Assembly: GCA_046153685.1 (NCBI GenBank)
Contig: JBJXGH010000081.1
Location: 1 to 64,000 of the forward strand
Length of the DNA: 64,000 nucleotides
From: CAMAPP01 sp046153685
GTDB lineage: Bacteria; Pseudomonadota; Alphaproteobacteria; CADEGL01
Reading direction: 5' to 3'
The notes under the pieces were generated by a model, which was given only the letters and a program-made list of their open reading frames with translations, searched no databases and was not told the DNA's origin. Position numbers and translations under genes: made by a program. This document shows positions 50,092 to 58,708 of this stretch, in pieces. Positions within the stretch are counted from its first letter, which is position 1. Each line of letters begins with the position of its first letter.

Positions 50092-50943
50092 TCAGGCGGA
50101 CTCGCCCAGGCGCGGATCGTCGCGCGTGTAGTGCTTCATGTAGCGCTCGGTCACATTGAACGTCTTGACCACGACGCAGATGTCGATGGTGTTGAACTGC
50201 GGGTCGATCACCGCGCCATCGCCGATGAAAGCGCCCAGGCGCAGATAGCCCTTGATGAGCGGCGGCAGGGCCGACAGCGCGCGTTTGACGTCGATGCTCG
50301 CCGGCGCCAATCGCCGCATGTCGAGATAGCGCGACTCGATCGCGCGCGGGCGCAACTCGGGCGGGGCCAGGTGGTGAAAATACAGATACGCCAGCTGCTC
50401 GGATATTTCGTTGGGATCGGTACCCGGCAGGCTCGCACAGCCGAACAGAAGCTCGATGCGGTGGTGAAACACGTAATTGGCGATGCCGCGCCAGAGCAAT
50501 TGCATGGTCGCCCGATTGCGGTAATCGGCCGCCACGCACGACCGTCCGAGTTCGAGCACCTGGCCCGCTTGCGCGAGAATCGGCGTGATGTCGTATTCGT
50601 CCGCCGTGTAGAAGCCGCCATGGGATTCGGCGACGGCGCGGCGGATGAGCCGATAGGTGCCGACGACCTTGCCCGTCCGGCCGGGCCCCGCCTTTTCGTC
50701 GATGACCAGGAGATGATCGCAGATCTCGTCGAAGTGATCGAAGTCCTGCCGGCGCACGGCCATTTCGGCCGTGGGCTTCGCCGCGCGCTCTTCGTAGAAA
50801 ACCTGGTAGCGCAAGTCCAGAGAGGCGTCGATTTCGGCACGCGTTTCGGCCAGGCGTACCCTGAGGCTGCCCGCGCGCGCTTCGACGATTCGCGCGCCTG
50901 ACGCGCCAGGACCAATCCGCTCGCCCAATCGCAAATCGGTCAT
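50092..50943 (-). CDS. olsB: L-ornithine N-alpha-acyltransferase (OlsB-like)
   Basis: 283 residues of the OlsB/hemolysin-like GNAT family. Recognisable blocks are RYQVFYEER, CDHLLVIDE, VVGTYRLIRR, GGFYTADEYDI, LELGRSCVAADYRN and FGCASLPGTDPN. OlsB joins a 3-hydroxy fatty acid from ACP to ornithine. Its ATG overlaps the fur stop (ATGA), and olsA follows. So fur, olsB and olsA are one transcription-translation unit. Ornithine lipids usually rise in phosphate starvation; no pho box is seen here. Confidence 0.82.
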   Translation of the reverse strand: MTDLRLGERIGPGASGARIVEARAGSLRVRLAETRAEIDASLDLRYQVFYEERAAKPTAEMAVRRQDFDHFDEICDHLLVIDEKAGPGRTGKVVGTYRLIRRAVAESHGGFYTADEYDITPILAQAGQVLELGRSCVAADYRNRATMQLLWRGIANYVFHHRIELLFGCASLPGTDPNEISEQLAYLYFHHLAPPELRPRAIESRYLDMRRLAPASIDVKRALSALPPLIKGYLRLGAFIGDGAVIDPQFNTIDICVVVKTFNVTERYMKHYTRDDPRLGESA

Positions 50944-51410
50944 TTCGCCTCGCCCGCCGCGCGGCGGCCGGTCCGGCGGCGCTTGCCCTTCAGCGGCACG
51001 CCATACAGCGCCAAGCGGTGATCGACAAGCCGATACCCCAGTTTCTTGGCGACACGGCGCTGCAAGCGCTCGATTTCCTCGCTGTAGAATTCGAAGACCG
51101 CACCCGACGCCATATCGATCAGGTGGTCGTGGTGGGAATCGGGGACGATTTCGTAACGCGCGCGCCCTTGGCCGAATTCGTGTCGCTCGAGGATTTTCGC
51201 CTCCTCGAGCAGGCGGACGGTGCGGTAAACGGTTGCAAGGCTAATTCTCCGGTCGATTTCGACGGCGCGGCGATGGACCTGTTCGACATCCGGATGATCG
51301 ATCGCCTCGGATAGGATCCGCGCAATGACCCGGCGCTGGCCGGTCATTTTGAGGCCGGTTTCGGCACAGCGTCGCTCGATGTGCGACTGAATGATGGAAC
51401 GACTAGGCAT
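50940..51410 (-). CDS. fur: Fur-family transcriptional regulator
   Basis: 156 residues from the ATG at 51410. Winged helix: KMTGQRRVIARILSEAIDHPDVEQVH ... RRISLATVYRTVRLLEEAKIL. Metal site: DSHHDHLIDMASGAVFEF. The CxxC structural zinc pairs are missing, as in the alphaproteobacterial Fur/Mur group, so sensing of iron or manganese is likely. It is 14 bases after rimI and overlaps olsB. This is the second Fur-family gene in the window besides irr. Confidence 0.93.
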   Translation of the reverse strand: MPSRSIIQSHIERRCAETGLKMTGQRRVIARILSEAIDHPDVEQVHRRAVEIDRRISLATVYRTVRLLEEAKILERHEFGQGRARYEIVPDSHHDHLIDMASGAVFEFYSEEIERLQRRVAKKLGYRLVDHRLALYGVPLKGKRRRTGRRAAGEAK

Positions 51411-51424
51411 TTTCACCCGCCACA

Positions 51425-51922
51425 CTATACCCGAATCCGAAGCGCCGCGGCGAATCGGCCTTCGTCCGAACCGCTCAATCCGACCGTCAGCGCCAGCGCA
51501 TCGACGGCCGGCCGGCCGGGCACGGCATAATAGCCCTTCCGGCGCCCGGTCTGGGAAAAGCCCAGCGCCGCGTAGAGCGCGCGCGCGGGAGCGTTGTCCT
51601 CGGCGACCTCCAGATGGACGCGAGCGACCCCTTGCTTTTGCAGGCGCGACAAGGCCTCGGTGAGAATCGCACGGCCGGCACCGCGACGGCGCGCGTTCGG
51701 CAGGGTACCCATGGTCAGGATTTCCGCCTCGTCGGCAATGACGCGGCACAGCACAAAGGCACGCGGGTCGCGGGCGTCATCGACCACCGCGAAGGCGCCG
51801 GGCGAGGAAAGAATCGCGCGAAAGGCGTGCTCGTCCCAAACCTCGTCGAAGCACCGCCCGTGCAGCGCGGCCAACGGCGATGCCGCGGCAGGGCCCGCGA
51901 GCGTCATCGGCGGCGCGGTCAT
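51425..51922 (-). CDS. rimI: Ribosomal-protein-alanine N-acetyltransferase RimI
   Basis: 165-residue GNAT protein. Acetyl-CoA-binding region RRRGAGRAILTEAL, followed by VHLEVAEDNAPARALYAALGF. In the RimI family this acetylates ribosomal S18 in E. coli; here it sits right after tsaB, as in many bacteria. The ATG overlaps the tsaB stop (ATGA). Confidence 0.92.
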   Translation of the reverse strand: MTAPPMTLAGPAAASPLAALHGRCFDEVWDEHAFRAILSSPGAFAVVDDARDPRAFVLCRVIADEAEILTMGTLPNARRRGAGRAILTEALSRLQKQGVARVHLEVAEDNAPARALYAALGFSQTGRRKGYYAVPGRPAVDALALTVGLSGSDEGRFAAALRIRV

Positions 51923-52590
51923 ATAGCGCCTTCGGCGCGCGTGACATCCGGCGCCCGGAGATAGATCGGGCGAGGCGCCAGCAAGTTTTCGCCGGCACCG
52001 AGACGGCGCGCGGCGAGCGCTGCGAGGGCGGCGGCATCGGGTAAATCCGCACCGTCGAGTTCGCGCGCAAAGCGCCCGGCTGAAGCAAAAGCGCGTAGGA
52101 ACCGCACCCGCCCGTCACCCGCGACGGCATCCGCCGCATGGCTCACGGCGAGCGCCTCGGGCGCGCACAAGACCGCTTCATCAAGCGGCACGCCGGATAC
52201 GTCATAGCGCTGGGCCGCCAATTCATGCCGCTTGCATTCGAGCACAACCAAAAGATTTTCCGCGCCCTGCAGCCATTCGCGCGCCACCTCGGCGACCACG
52301 TCCGTGGTGCGCATACCCCAAACCGGAACCGCATGCGCCAAGCCAAAACCGCGGGCAGCGGCGAGGCCAATTCGCACGCCGGTGAAGCTGCCGGGCCCGA
52401 CCGTGGCAACGATGGCGTCCAGATCGCCAAACGACAACCCAGCCTCGGACATGACCGCCAGCGCCATCGGCACGATGGCCTCGGACTGGCCGGTCACCAT
52501 GGCGACCCACCGACGCCCACGCGCCGCGCCATCGGCCCATGCAGCCGCGGAACAGCAGGAGACGGCGCAATCGAGAGCAAGAAGACGCAT
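51919..52590 (-). CDS. tsaB: tRNA threonylcarbamoyladenosine biosynthesis protein TsaB
   Basis: 223 residues. The N-terminal LLALDCAVSCCSAAAW and the TVGPGSFTGVRIGLAAARGF motif mark the ASKHA-fold TsaB. It is the scaffold for TsaD in t6A tRNA modification; tsaD itself is not here. The family LVVLECKRHELAAQRYD strand is present. It starts seven bases past the nitroreductase gene on the same strand. Confidence 0.94.
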   Translation of the reverse strand: MRLLALDCAVSCCSAAAWADGAARGRRWVAMVTGQSEAIVPMALAVMSEAGLSFGDLDAIVATVGPGSFTGVRIGLAAARGFGLAHAVPVWGMRTTDVVAEVAREWLQGAENLLVVLECKRHELAAQRYDVSGVPLDEAVLCAPEALAVSHAADAVAGDGRVRFLRAFASAGRFARELDGADLPDAAALAALAARRLGAGENLLAPRPIYLRAPDVTRAEGAI

Positions 52591-52597
52591 CGGACGA

Positions 52598-53203
52598 TCA
52601 GATTACGGTACAGGCCTCGTCGAAAGCCAGGCGTGCATTGCGCGCATCGAGCGAGGCGCGGTCGCCATGGCCGAGATTGCAAAGAAAATTGGACCGCACC
52701 CTGCCGCCCGGAAAGAAGACCTCATCAACCATCGCGTTGTCGAATCCGGACATTGGCCCGCAATCCAGTCCCAAAGAGCGCGCGGCCAGGATGAGATAGG
52801 CGCCCTGCATGGAACCGTTGCGAAACGCGGTGATGCCAGCGGCCTTGGGATCGTCCGCGAACCACGCGCGCGCATCGGCCTGGCGGTAAAGGCGGGGCAG
52901 GAACTCGAAGAAAGACAGATCGTGGCCGATGATCGCGGTCACCGGCGCGGCCATGGTTTGCGCGACATTGCCGGGTGCGAGGCACGGCTTTAGCCGTGCC
53001 TTCGCCTCGGCGCTACGGACGAAAACGATCCGTGCCGGGCTGCAATTGGCCGAAGTCGGCGCCAGGCACGCCAGATCGTAGAGCGCGCGCAGCGTCTCAT
53101 CGCCGATTTCGCGTTCTTGCCAACGGCGAAACGTCCGCGCCTCACGAAAGACGAGGTCAAGCGCGCGGTCGTCGAGGCGGCTATGGGATGTGTCGGGCGG
53201 CAT
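52598..53203 (-). CDS. Nitroreductase-family protein (RutE/malonic semialdehyde reductase-like)
   Basis: 201 residues from the ATG at 53203, preceded by GGGGGA; ATG at 53230 is also in frame. FMN-binding fold: LACLAPTSANCSPARIVFV, APGNVAQTMAAPVTAIIGHD, and the C-terminal MSGFDNAMVDEVFFPGGRVRS. The pattern matches the RutE/YdfG malonic semialdehyde reductase group. No other rut genes are present, so the in vivo substrate is open. Confidence 0.88.
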   Translation of the reverse strand: MPPDTSHSRLDDRALDLVFREARTFRRWQEREIGDETLRALYDLACLAPTSANCSPARIVFVRSAEAKARLKPCLAPGNVAQTMAAPVTAIIGHDLSFFEFLPRLYRQADARAWFADDPKAAGITAFRNGSMQGAYLILAARSLGLDCGPMSGFDNAMVDEVFFPGGRVRSNFLCNLGHGDRASLDARNARLAFDEACTVI

Positions 53204-53258
53204 GGTTGCATTCCCCCTATCCGGCGACATCGCACCGCAGCCCTTCGCGAGCGCGAGG

Positions 53259-54347
53259 CTAGATCGAGCCGACCGCCGCCTTCAGCCCGGCCGGCGGCCA
53301 TGGGGGGCCGCTGGAAAAGCGGGCATCGTCGAGCGCGCCCAAATCGTTCGTTTTGATCAAGCCGCGCACGTCCTTGATGTAGTCACGGCCACGCTCGGAA
53401 TAATGTTTGATGTATCCCGCCAGATACCAGCCGTCGAGCGTCTTGCCGCGCGCGCGCGCATCCGCCCGCCGTTCGCGAAACTCGCGATAAGCCGGATGGG
53501 TGTTCAGGTTGTGGATATAGGCCTTCACCGTCGAGGGCAGGCCGTCAAACGTGCGCATGACCAGATCGTCACCACCCGGTAACGCCAGCGCAATGCCCGC
53601 GCGCGCGGCGGCGCCGGCATCGGCGCGCTGCATTTTCTGCCCGAATAGCGAATGACTCTGCTGGGCGAGACGCGAGGTGCCCCAACCGCTTTCGAGCGCC
53701 GCCTGTGCGATGGCGAGGGACGGCGGAACAGCATCGACCCGCCGGCGCAGCTCGGCCAAATTCACCCCGTCCATCTCGAAGCGTCCGGCAAGGCGTTCGA
53801 TCCAGGCGCGCTCGCGCGCGCTGAGCGCCTTGCCCGATTCGTCCTTGTCGTACAGCTCCTCAAGGCGCGCGCGATCCTTGAGGATCGACATATTGGTTTC
53901 GAGCACGATCGGCAGCACCGTCTTGGCGAACAGAATCTTGCGCTCCTCGGGCGATTCCAGGGCCTCGAAATCGGCGGGGATGCGATCAACGATCACGCGC
54001 GGCACGGCCGCGCCCTCACGCACGTCGTCAAGGCGGTAGTCCAGCTCCGTAAACAGCCTGCTCAACGCGGCGGCACTGGGAACCGCGCGAACGAAGTGGA
54101 CGGAGGCGTAGGCCGCGCCCTCTTTCAGCGAGGCGCTTGCGGTATGGGCCAAGGTCACCACGACTTCGCGCGCGCGGGTTTGCGCGCCGAGCATGAGCCA
54201 TGCGGCAACGATCAACAACACCGCCACGCCGACGGTGGACACCGCGCGATTGAGCAGGATCGAGCGGCCAAAAATTTCGGAACTCCTAAAGGCGGGGGAA
54301 CCTAGAAAGTGGAACGGCATAGCTTTCGTACGATTTGATGCGCTCAT
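53259..54347 (-). CDS. Membrane-anchored Bax-type glucosaminidase-domain protein
   Basis: About 362 residues from the ATG at 54347 (ATG at 54320 and two upstream ATGs are alternatives). One membrane anchor (about residues 35-55), then a long stalk, then a Bax/FlgJ-like glucosaminidase domain with SLAIAQAALESGWGTSRLAQQSHSLFGQKM and VKAYIHNLNTHPAYREFRERR. Such domains cleave peptidoglycan glycan strands. The catalytic glutamate in ALESGWG is kept. A GC-rich hairpin lies upstream at 54365-54387. Confidence 0.87.
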   Translation of the reverse strand: MSASNRTKAMPFHFLGSPAFRSSEIFGRSILLNRAVSTVGVAVLLIVAAWLMLGAQTRAREVVVTLAHTASASLKEGAAYASVHFVRAVPSAAALSRLFTELDYRLDDVREGAAVPRVIVDRIPADFEALESPEERKILFAKTVLPIVLETNMSILKDRARLEELYDKDESGKALSARERAWIERLAGRFEMDGVNLAELRRRVDAVPPSLAIAQAALESGWGTSRLAQQSHSLFGQKMQRADAGAAARAGIALALPGGDDLVMRTFDGLPSTVKAYIHNLNTHPAYREFRERRADARARGKTLDGWYLAGYIKHYSERGRDYIKDVRGLIKTNDLGALDDARFSSGPPWPPAGLKAAVGSI

Positions 54348-54364
54348 CTCATATCCGGAATTGG

Positions 54365-54387
54365 GCGCGCGCCCAGGAGGCGCGCGC
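54365..54387 (-). terminator. GC-rich hairpin between nfuA and the Bax gene
   Basis: Stem GCGCGCGCC (54365-54373) / GGCGCGCGC (54379-54387), nine perfect pairs, five-base loop. It lies between the nfuA stop (54444) and the chosen Bax-type start (54347). No T-run follows on the minus strand, so it is a weak terminator candidate at best. Confidence 0.3.
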
Positions 54388-54443
54388 ATGTGGGATTGCG
54401 GCCGCACCCGAAGGGGTGACGCCGAATTGCCGGGCGCACCGAA

Positions 54444-54992
54444 TCAGACGGCGCGGACCTCGGAAACTTCTGGGATGTAGTGGCGGAGCATGTTTTCCAC
54501 TCCGCCCTTGAGCGTCGCCAGCGAACTCGGGCAACCCGAGCACGAGCCACGCATCTCGAGATAGACGATTCCGTCCTCGAACCGGTCAAACAAAATATCG
54601 CCGCCGTCCTGTGCCACTGCGGGTCGCACTCGGCTGTCGAGCAGTTCCTTGATTTGACGAACGATATCGCTCTCGCCCTCGGCGTGACCATCCGACGCGG
54701 CGCTGACCGCGTCGAGCACGGGCAGGCGCGCGGTGAAATGTTCCATGATCGCGCCGAGAACCGCCGGCTTCATCACATGCCATTCCTGGGCCTGCGCCTT
54801 CGTCACAGTGATGAAGTCGGAGCCGAAGAACACCCGCGCCACGCCCTCAACCGCGAACAAGCGGCGCGCCAGCGGCGACCGCTCCGCCGCTTCGGGCGAA
54901 GCAAAGTCTATCGTGCCCGAAGACATGACCGTCTCGCCCGGCACGAATTTGAGCGTGGCGGGATTTGGGGTGTCTTCCGTTTGAATAAACAC
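54444..54992 (-). CDS. Fe-S biogenesis protein, NfuA/NifU-like
   Basis: 182 residues from a GTG at 54992, fixed by a perfect AGGAGG (55001-55006) eight bases upstream. The N-terminal Nfu domain begins VFIQTEDTPNPATLKFVPG. The NifU C-terminal domain carries the cluster-binding pair in RGSCSGCPSSLATLKGG. It ferries [4Fe-4S] clusters to target proteins. This two-domain layout is standard in alphaproteobacteria. An open frame to 55070 is not used. Confidence 0.94.
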   Translation of the reverse strand: MFIQTEDTPNPATLKFVPGETVMSSGTIDFASPEAAERSPLARRLFAVEGVARVFFGSDFITVTKAQAQEWHVMKPAVLGAIMEHFTARLPVLDAVSAASDGHAEGESDIVRQIKELLDSRVRPAVAQDGGDILFDRFEDGIVYLEMRGSCSGCPSSLATLKGGVENMLRHYIPEVSEVRAV

Positions 54993-55172
54993 GCGCGGCA
55001 CCTCCTGTCGCAAATCGCGAGAATTTCGACCGGCAGACGGTAAGATGATGGGGGAAGGCGGCGATTTCAAGGCAAATGGCCTGCAACCGGGCGCGCGTCC
55101 CGAGATACGCGGGCATTTGGCGGGTGGCGCGCTCTATACGGGTTAAGTCTTATCAGAGAGTTAAAGGCAAAA

Positions 55173-56378
55173 ATGGCCATGGGAAACAATTCGAACAAAA
55201 CACCGGCCGTACCCCTGCTGAACTGGCTTTGCGCCGATGGCCGCCGCGCGGCGGACCTGCAAGCGCTGCTCGACGAATTTTGCCGACGCGCCAATCTCGC
55301 CGGGCTGTCGGTGGCGCGCGCGGCACTGCACATTCAGACCCTGCACCCCCTGGTTCTCGGCCACAGCCATACCTGGGAGCGCCAGATTCCCGCGACGCGC
55401 GAAGTCAACTGGAAACACGGCGCGCGCGAGGAGCCGGTCTATACCCAAAGTCCGCTTCGAGTCGTATTCGAGGACGGCAAGGTCGTGCGCCGCCAGCTCG
55501 ACATCAAAACACCCATCATGGATTTTCCGATTCTCGAGGATCTGCGCGCGAAGGGCATGACCGATTACATCATCATACCCCTGAACGCGATCGGGAATCT
55601 GCGGAACGCGGTGTCGTTTGCAACCGATAGGCCAGGCGGCTTCACCGCGAGCGATCTCACGGCCATAGACGCGGTGATCCCGGTCTTGAGCCTAGTCGTG
55701 GAATTGCTGTCGGCCGCGCGCATCGCGCGAACCTTGCTCGACACCTATGTCGGGCGCAGCGCGGGCCGCCGGGTGCTCGACGGCACCATTCGGCGCGGCA
55801 GCGGCGAAATCATCAACGCGATCATCTGGTTCTGCGACATGCGCGATTCAACATCGCTGTCGGAAAGCCTGACGAGCGAGCGCATGATCGCGACGCTCAA
55901 CGAGTTCTTCGAAACCATGGCCGAACCCGTCCAGCGTCACGGCGGCGAGATTCTGAAATTCATCGGCGACGGGTTTCTCGCCATCTTTCGCGCCGATGCG
56001 GACGGTGTCGCGCCCAGTTCCTGCCACGCCTATGCCGCCGCCCGCGAGGCGAACGCGGCGATGGCAGCGCTAAACGCCGCGCGCACCGCGCGCGGAGACG
56101 ACGCGATCGGCCATGGCTTGTCGCTCCATGTCGGCCCAGTCATGTACGGCAATATCGGCGCGCCCGACCGCCTCGACTTCACCGTCATCGGCCCGGCCGT
56201 CAATTTCGCCGCGCGCCTGGAGCAGTTAACCAAATCGCTCGGAGAAATCTTGATCATGTCGGCTGAATTCGCGGCCATCTGTCCGATGCCCAAGCGCGCG
56301 CTCGGCCACCATGCGCTCAGGGGCCTGGCCGAGCCCGCGGCGGTGTTCGGCGTGCCGGAAGAATTGACGATGCTTTGA
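55173..56378 (+). CDS. Class III adenylate/guanylate cyclase with N-terminal GAF-like domain
   Basis: 401 residues, no membrane segment. The N-terminal about 190 residues resemble a sensory (GAF-like) domain (DYIIIPLNAIGNLRNAVSFATDRPGGFT). The cyclase domain has metal-binding D222 (FCDMRDST) and D266 (FIGDGFLAIF), base-specifying K262 and D335 (RLDFTVIGPAVN), and catalytic N344/R348. The Lys/Asp pair predicts ATP as substrate, so cAMP synthesis. It stands alone on the plus strand in a minus-strand block, divergent from nfuA with 180 bases between. Confidence 0.9.
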   Translation: MAMGNNSNKTPAVPLLNWLCADGRRAADLQALLDEFCRRANLAGLSVARAALHIQTLHPLVLGHSHTWERQIPATREVNWKHGAREEPVYTQSPLRVVFEDGKVVRRQLDIKTPIMDFPILEDLRAKGMTDYIIIPLNAIGNLRNAVSFATDRPGGFTASDLTAIDAVIPVLSLVVELLSAARIARTLLDTYVGRSAGRRVLDGTIRRGSGEIINAIIWFCDMRDSTSLSESLTSERMIATLNEFFETMAEPVQRHGGEILKFIGDGFLAIFRADADGVAPSSCHAYAAAREANAAMAALNAARTARGDDAIGHGLSLHVGPVMYGNIGAPDRLDFTVIGPAVNFAARLEQLTKSLGEILIMSAEFAAICPMPKRALGHHALRGLAEPAAVFGVPEELTML

Positions 56379-56397
56379 AAACCGGTGATTCAGCGAA

Positions 56398-56883
56398 TCA
56401 GGCGAGCGCGTCGATCTGCGCGTCGCCAAGCGCACCCGGAACGATCGTCAAGGGCACGTGCAGGCGTGTCGAATATTTTCCGGTCAACGCCGAGATCAGG
56501 GGTCCCGGTCCGCGCGCGCCCGTCGCCGCGCCGAGAACCAGAGCAGAGATCGTCGCATCCTCGTCCATGAGCTTCAGCAATTCGTCGCGCCGCAAGCCCT
56601 TGCGGATGTGCAAAATCGGCATGTCGCCAGTCCATTCCATGACCTTGGACGCCATGGACTGCAACTGCTGCTCGGCTTGAGCGCGCTGCTCTTCCTCGCG
56701 CAGGCGCTCGGCCGATGACCAGTGCAAAAAACCCTCGTGCTCGATGACATAGAGCAGCGCCACACGTCCACCCGTGCGCACCGCGCGCCGGCAGGCGTAC
56801 CGCAGCGCCACGTTCAGCTCCTCGGTTTCATCGACGACGACGAGAAACACATGCCGTACGGCTTTTTCCTGTGTTTCGGTCAT
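56398..56883 (-). CDS. Universal stress protein (UspA family)
   Basis: 161 residues from the ATG at 56883 (GGAGAGAGC upstream). A single Usp domain: FLVVVDETEELNVALRYACRRA at the start and ALVLGAATGARGPGPLISALTG with a partly conserved ATP-binding GxxGxxG-type loop near the C-terminus. These bind ATP or nucleotides in stress. It is 35 bases after the TIGR02186 gene and converges with the cyclase (19 bases; a small GATTC-AGC-GAATC hairpin lies between). Confidence 0.88.
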   Translation of the reverse strand: MTETQEKAVRHVFLVVVDETEELNVALRYACRRAVRTGGRVALLYVIEHEGFLHWSSAERLREEEQRAQAEQQLQSMASKVMEWTGDMPILHIRKGLRRDELLKLMDEDATISALVLGAATGARGPGPLISALTGKYSTRLHVPLTIVPGALGDAQIDALA

Positions 56884-56918
56884 GATGCTCTCTCCGTACT
56901 CGACTTGCCGCTTGCCCG

Positions 56919-57680
56919 CTATCCGCGCCTGAACGCCACCGACGCCGCCCAACCCGCAAACAGCGCGAGAAAAATGGCAAGGACGCCGTAAAGCGCGGCG
57001 TGGCTATGGGCAAAAAAATGAACGTCCGCGCCCACGCCCACATTGCTGACGACCAAGGGCGTGGTTTGCGCGCTCGCCACTTCGCCGTCGCGGATCAAAT
57101 AAACTTCGACCGTATAGGCGCCGGTCGGCACATTCGCCGGGAAAGATAAATCGGCGCGGAACAGGCCGCCCGCGAGCACGGCGATCTTGGCGACGTCGCG
57201 TGCGTACAATCCCTCACCCTGCTTGTTGCGCACCAGGCCGCGCCGGAATTCGGTGATCTCGCCCTCCGTCGCAGCGCCGCGCTCTTCCAGGCGCAGATGC
57301 TCGACGCCGATTCCCTGTCGCTGCAGAAGCGCGAGTGGCGCGAATTCGGCAAGCGGCCGTGTGGCGGCAACCGAATAGAAGGTCGGCGCGCGCACGAAAG
57401 TGAGCGAATCGCGGTTGAGCCACATGCCTGCCACACGCGACTTTTTGCGCACTGTCAGGTCCTTGGCCGGCCCCCGGACCACGACCACGATATCGCCGGG
57501 CCCCGATATCGCGCCGAAAACCAGGACATCGGTGCCGACGAAACCGGCAGTGATTTTGACCAGATGGTCACTAAGATCGACAAGCAGCGGTTCCGCGCGC
57601 ACCGAACGGAGCGATACCGAGCCCACGCCAAGGCAGGCAAGCGCGCCCAAAATCGTCGCCATCGCGCCCGCCCGTCTCAT
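56919..57680 (-). CDS. TIGR02186 family exported membrane protein
   Basis: 253 residues: signal peptide (about 1-29), a beta-rich periplasmic domain (EPLLVDLSDHLVKITAGFVGTDVLVFGA ... VVVVRGPAKDLTVRKK), and a C-terminal membrane helix (about 228-247). The family is uncharacterised and typically follows a TauE/SafE sulfite-exporter gene, as here, where the ATG overlaps that gene's stop (ATGA). A cofactor or partner role in anion export is an inference. Confidence 0.83.
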   Translation of the reverse strand: MRRAGAMATILGALACLGVGSVSLRSVRAEPLLVDLSDHLVKITAGFVGTDVLVFGAISGPGDIVVVVRGPAKDLTVRKKSRVAGMWLNRDSLTFVRAPTFYSVAATRPLAEFAPLALLQRQGIGVEHLRLEERGAATEGEITEFRRGLVRNKQGEGLYARDVAKIAVLAGGLFRADLSFPANVPTGAYTVEVYLIRDGEVASAQTTPLVVSNVGVGADVHFFAHSHAALYGVLAIFLALFAGWAASVAFRRG

Positions 57681-58600
57681 GGCAAGCCCCCCTCGACGGA
57701 GATCGAATAGACATCAGCGGGCGTGGCGACCAGATCGAAAAACAACTTGATGCAGACCCCGAGCACCAGGGCAGCGAGAACGATGCGCATCTGCTCGCCC
57801 GGCAAGCGTGCGCTGTAGCGGGCGCCGTATTGCGCGCCAACCACGCCGCCCGCCAACAACAGAACGGCGAGCACGATGTCCACCGTCTGCAAGCTGATCG
57901 ATTGCAATAGCGTGACATTGGCGGACACGAAGATGATCTGGAACAGCGAAGTGCCCGCCACGACCGTCGTCGGCATGCCGATGAGATAGATCATGGCGGG
58001 AATGAGAATGAAGCCGCCGCCAACGCCCATGATCGCCGCGAGCACGCCGACGAGCAGACCCACGGCGAGGGGTAGGAACGCGCTGACATACAGACGCGAT
58101 TTCTGAAAGCGGACCTTGAACGGCAGTCTTCGCACCCAATCGGGGTAGCGTTGCCGGGGGCCGGCGCTCCGGTTGCCTCGCCGGCGCAGGATCGCGCGCG
58201 CGCTTTCGACCAGCATCAACAATCCGATCGAGCCGAGAAACAGGACATAACAGACCGAAATCGCGAAATCGATCTGGCCGATGCCCTTGAGCACGCCGAA
58301 CAACCAGACACCGAGGCTTGAGCCCAAAAACCCGCCCGCGAGCAGGAATGCGCCCATCTTGAAGTCAACCGTCCGCCGCCGCCAATGCGCGACCATGCCC
58401 GAGACCGATGCGGCGATCAGTTCATTGGCGACCGACGCGACCGCAACCGGTGGCGGCACGCCGAGGAAAATCAACATCGGCGTAAGGAGAAACCCGCCAC
58501 CCGCGCCGAATAGGCCGGAAAGAAAGCCGATCACGCCGCCAAGCCCGAGGACGACGAACACATCCACGGACATTTCGGCGATCGGAAGATAGATTTGCAT
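57677..58600 (-). CDS. TauE/SafE-family membrane permease (putative sulfite/sulfonate exporter)
   Basis: 307 residues with about eight hydrophobic segments. The family's two glycine-rich repeats are visible: GGVIGFLSGLFGAGGGFLLTP near the N-terminus and VGLLVGVLAAIMGVGGGFILIP in the second half. It moves sulfite, sulfoacetate or similar anions out of the cell; substrate not known here. Its stop overlaps the TIGR02186 gene. Confidence 0.88.
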   Translation of the reverse strand: MQIYLPIAEMSVDVFVVLGLGGVIGFLSGLFGAGGGFLLTPMLIFLGVPPPVAVASVANELIAASVSGMVAHWRRRTVDFKMGAFLLAGGFLGSSLGVWLFGVLKGIGQIDFAISVCYVLFLGSIGLLMLVESARAILRRRGNRSAGPRQRYPDWVRRLPFKVRFQKSRLYVSAFLPLAVGLLVGVLAAIMGVGGGFILIPAMIYLIGMPTTVVAGTSLFQIIFVSANVTLLQSISLQTVDIVLAVLLLAGGVVGAQYGARYSARLPGEQMRIVLAALVLGVCIKLFFDLVATPADVYSISVEGGLP

Positions 58601-58708
58601 TGGCAGCCCTGTGGCGACTCAAACGCCACCCAGGCGGTGGTCGCCGCGCGTCGCCAGCTGGCTACACGTTACTGCGCCATTGCCGCCGGCAAAAGCCCCC
58701 TGGCAGGC

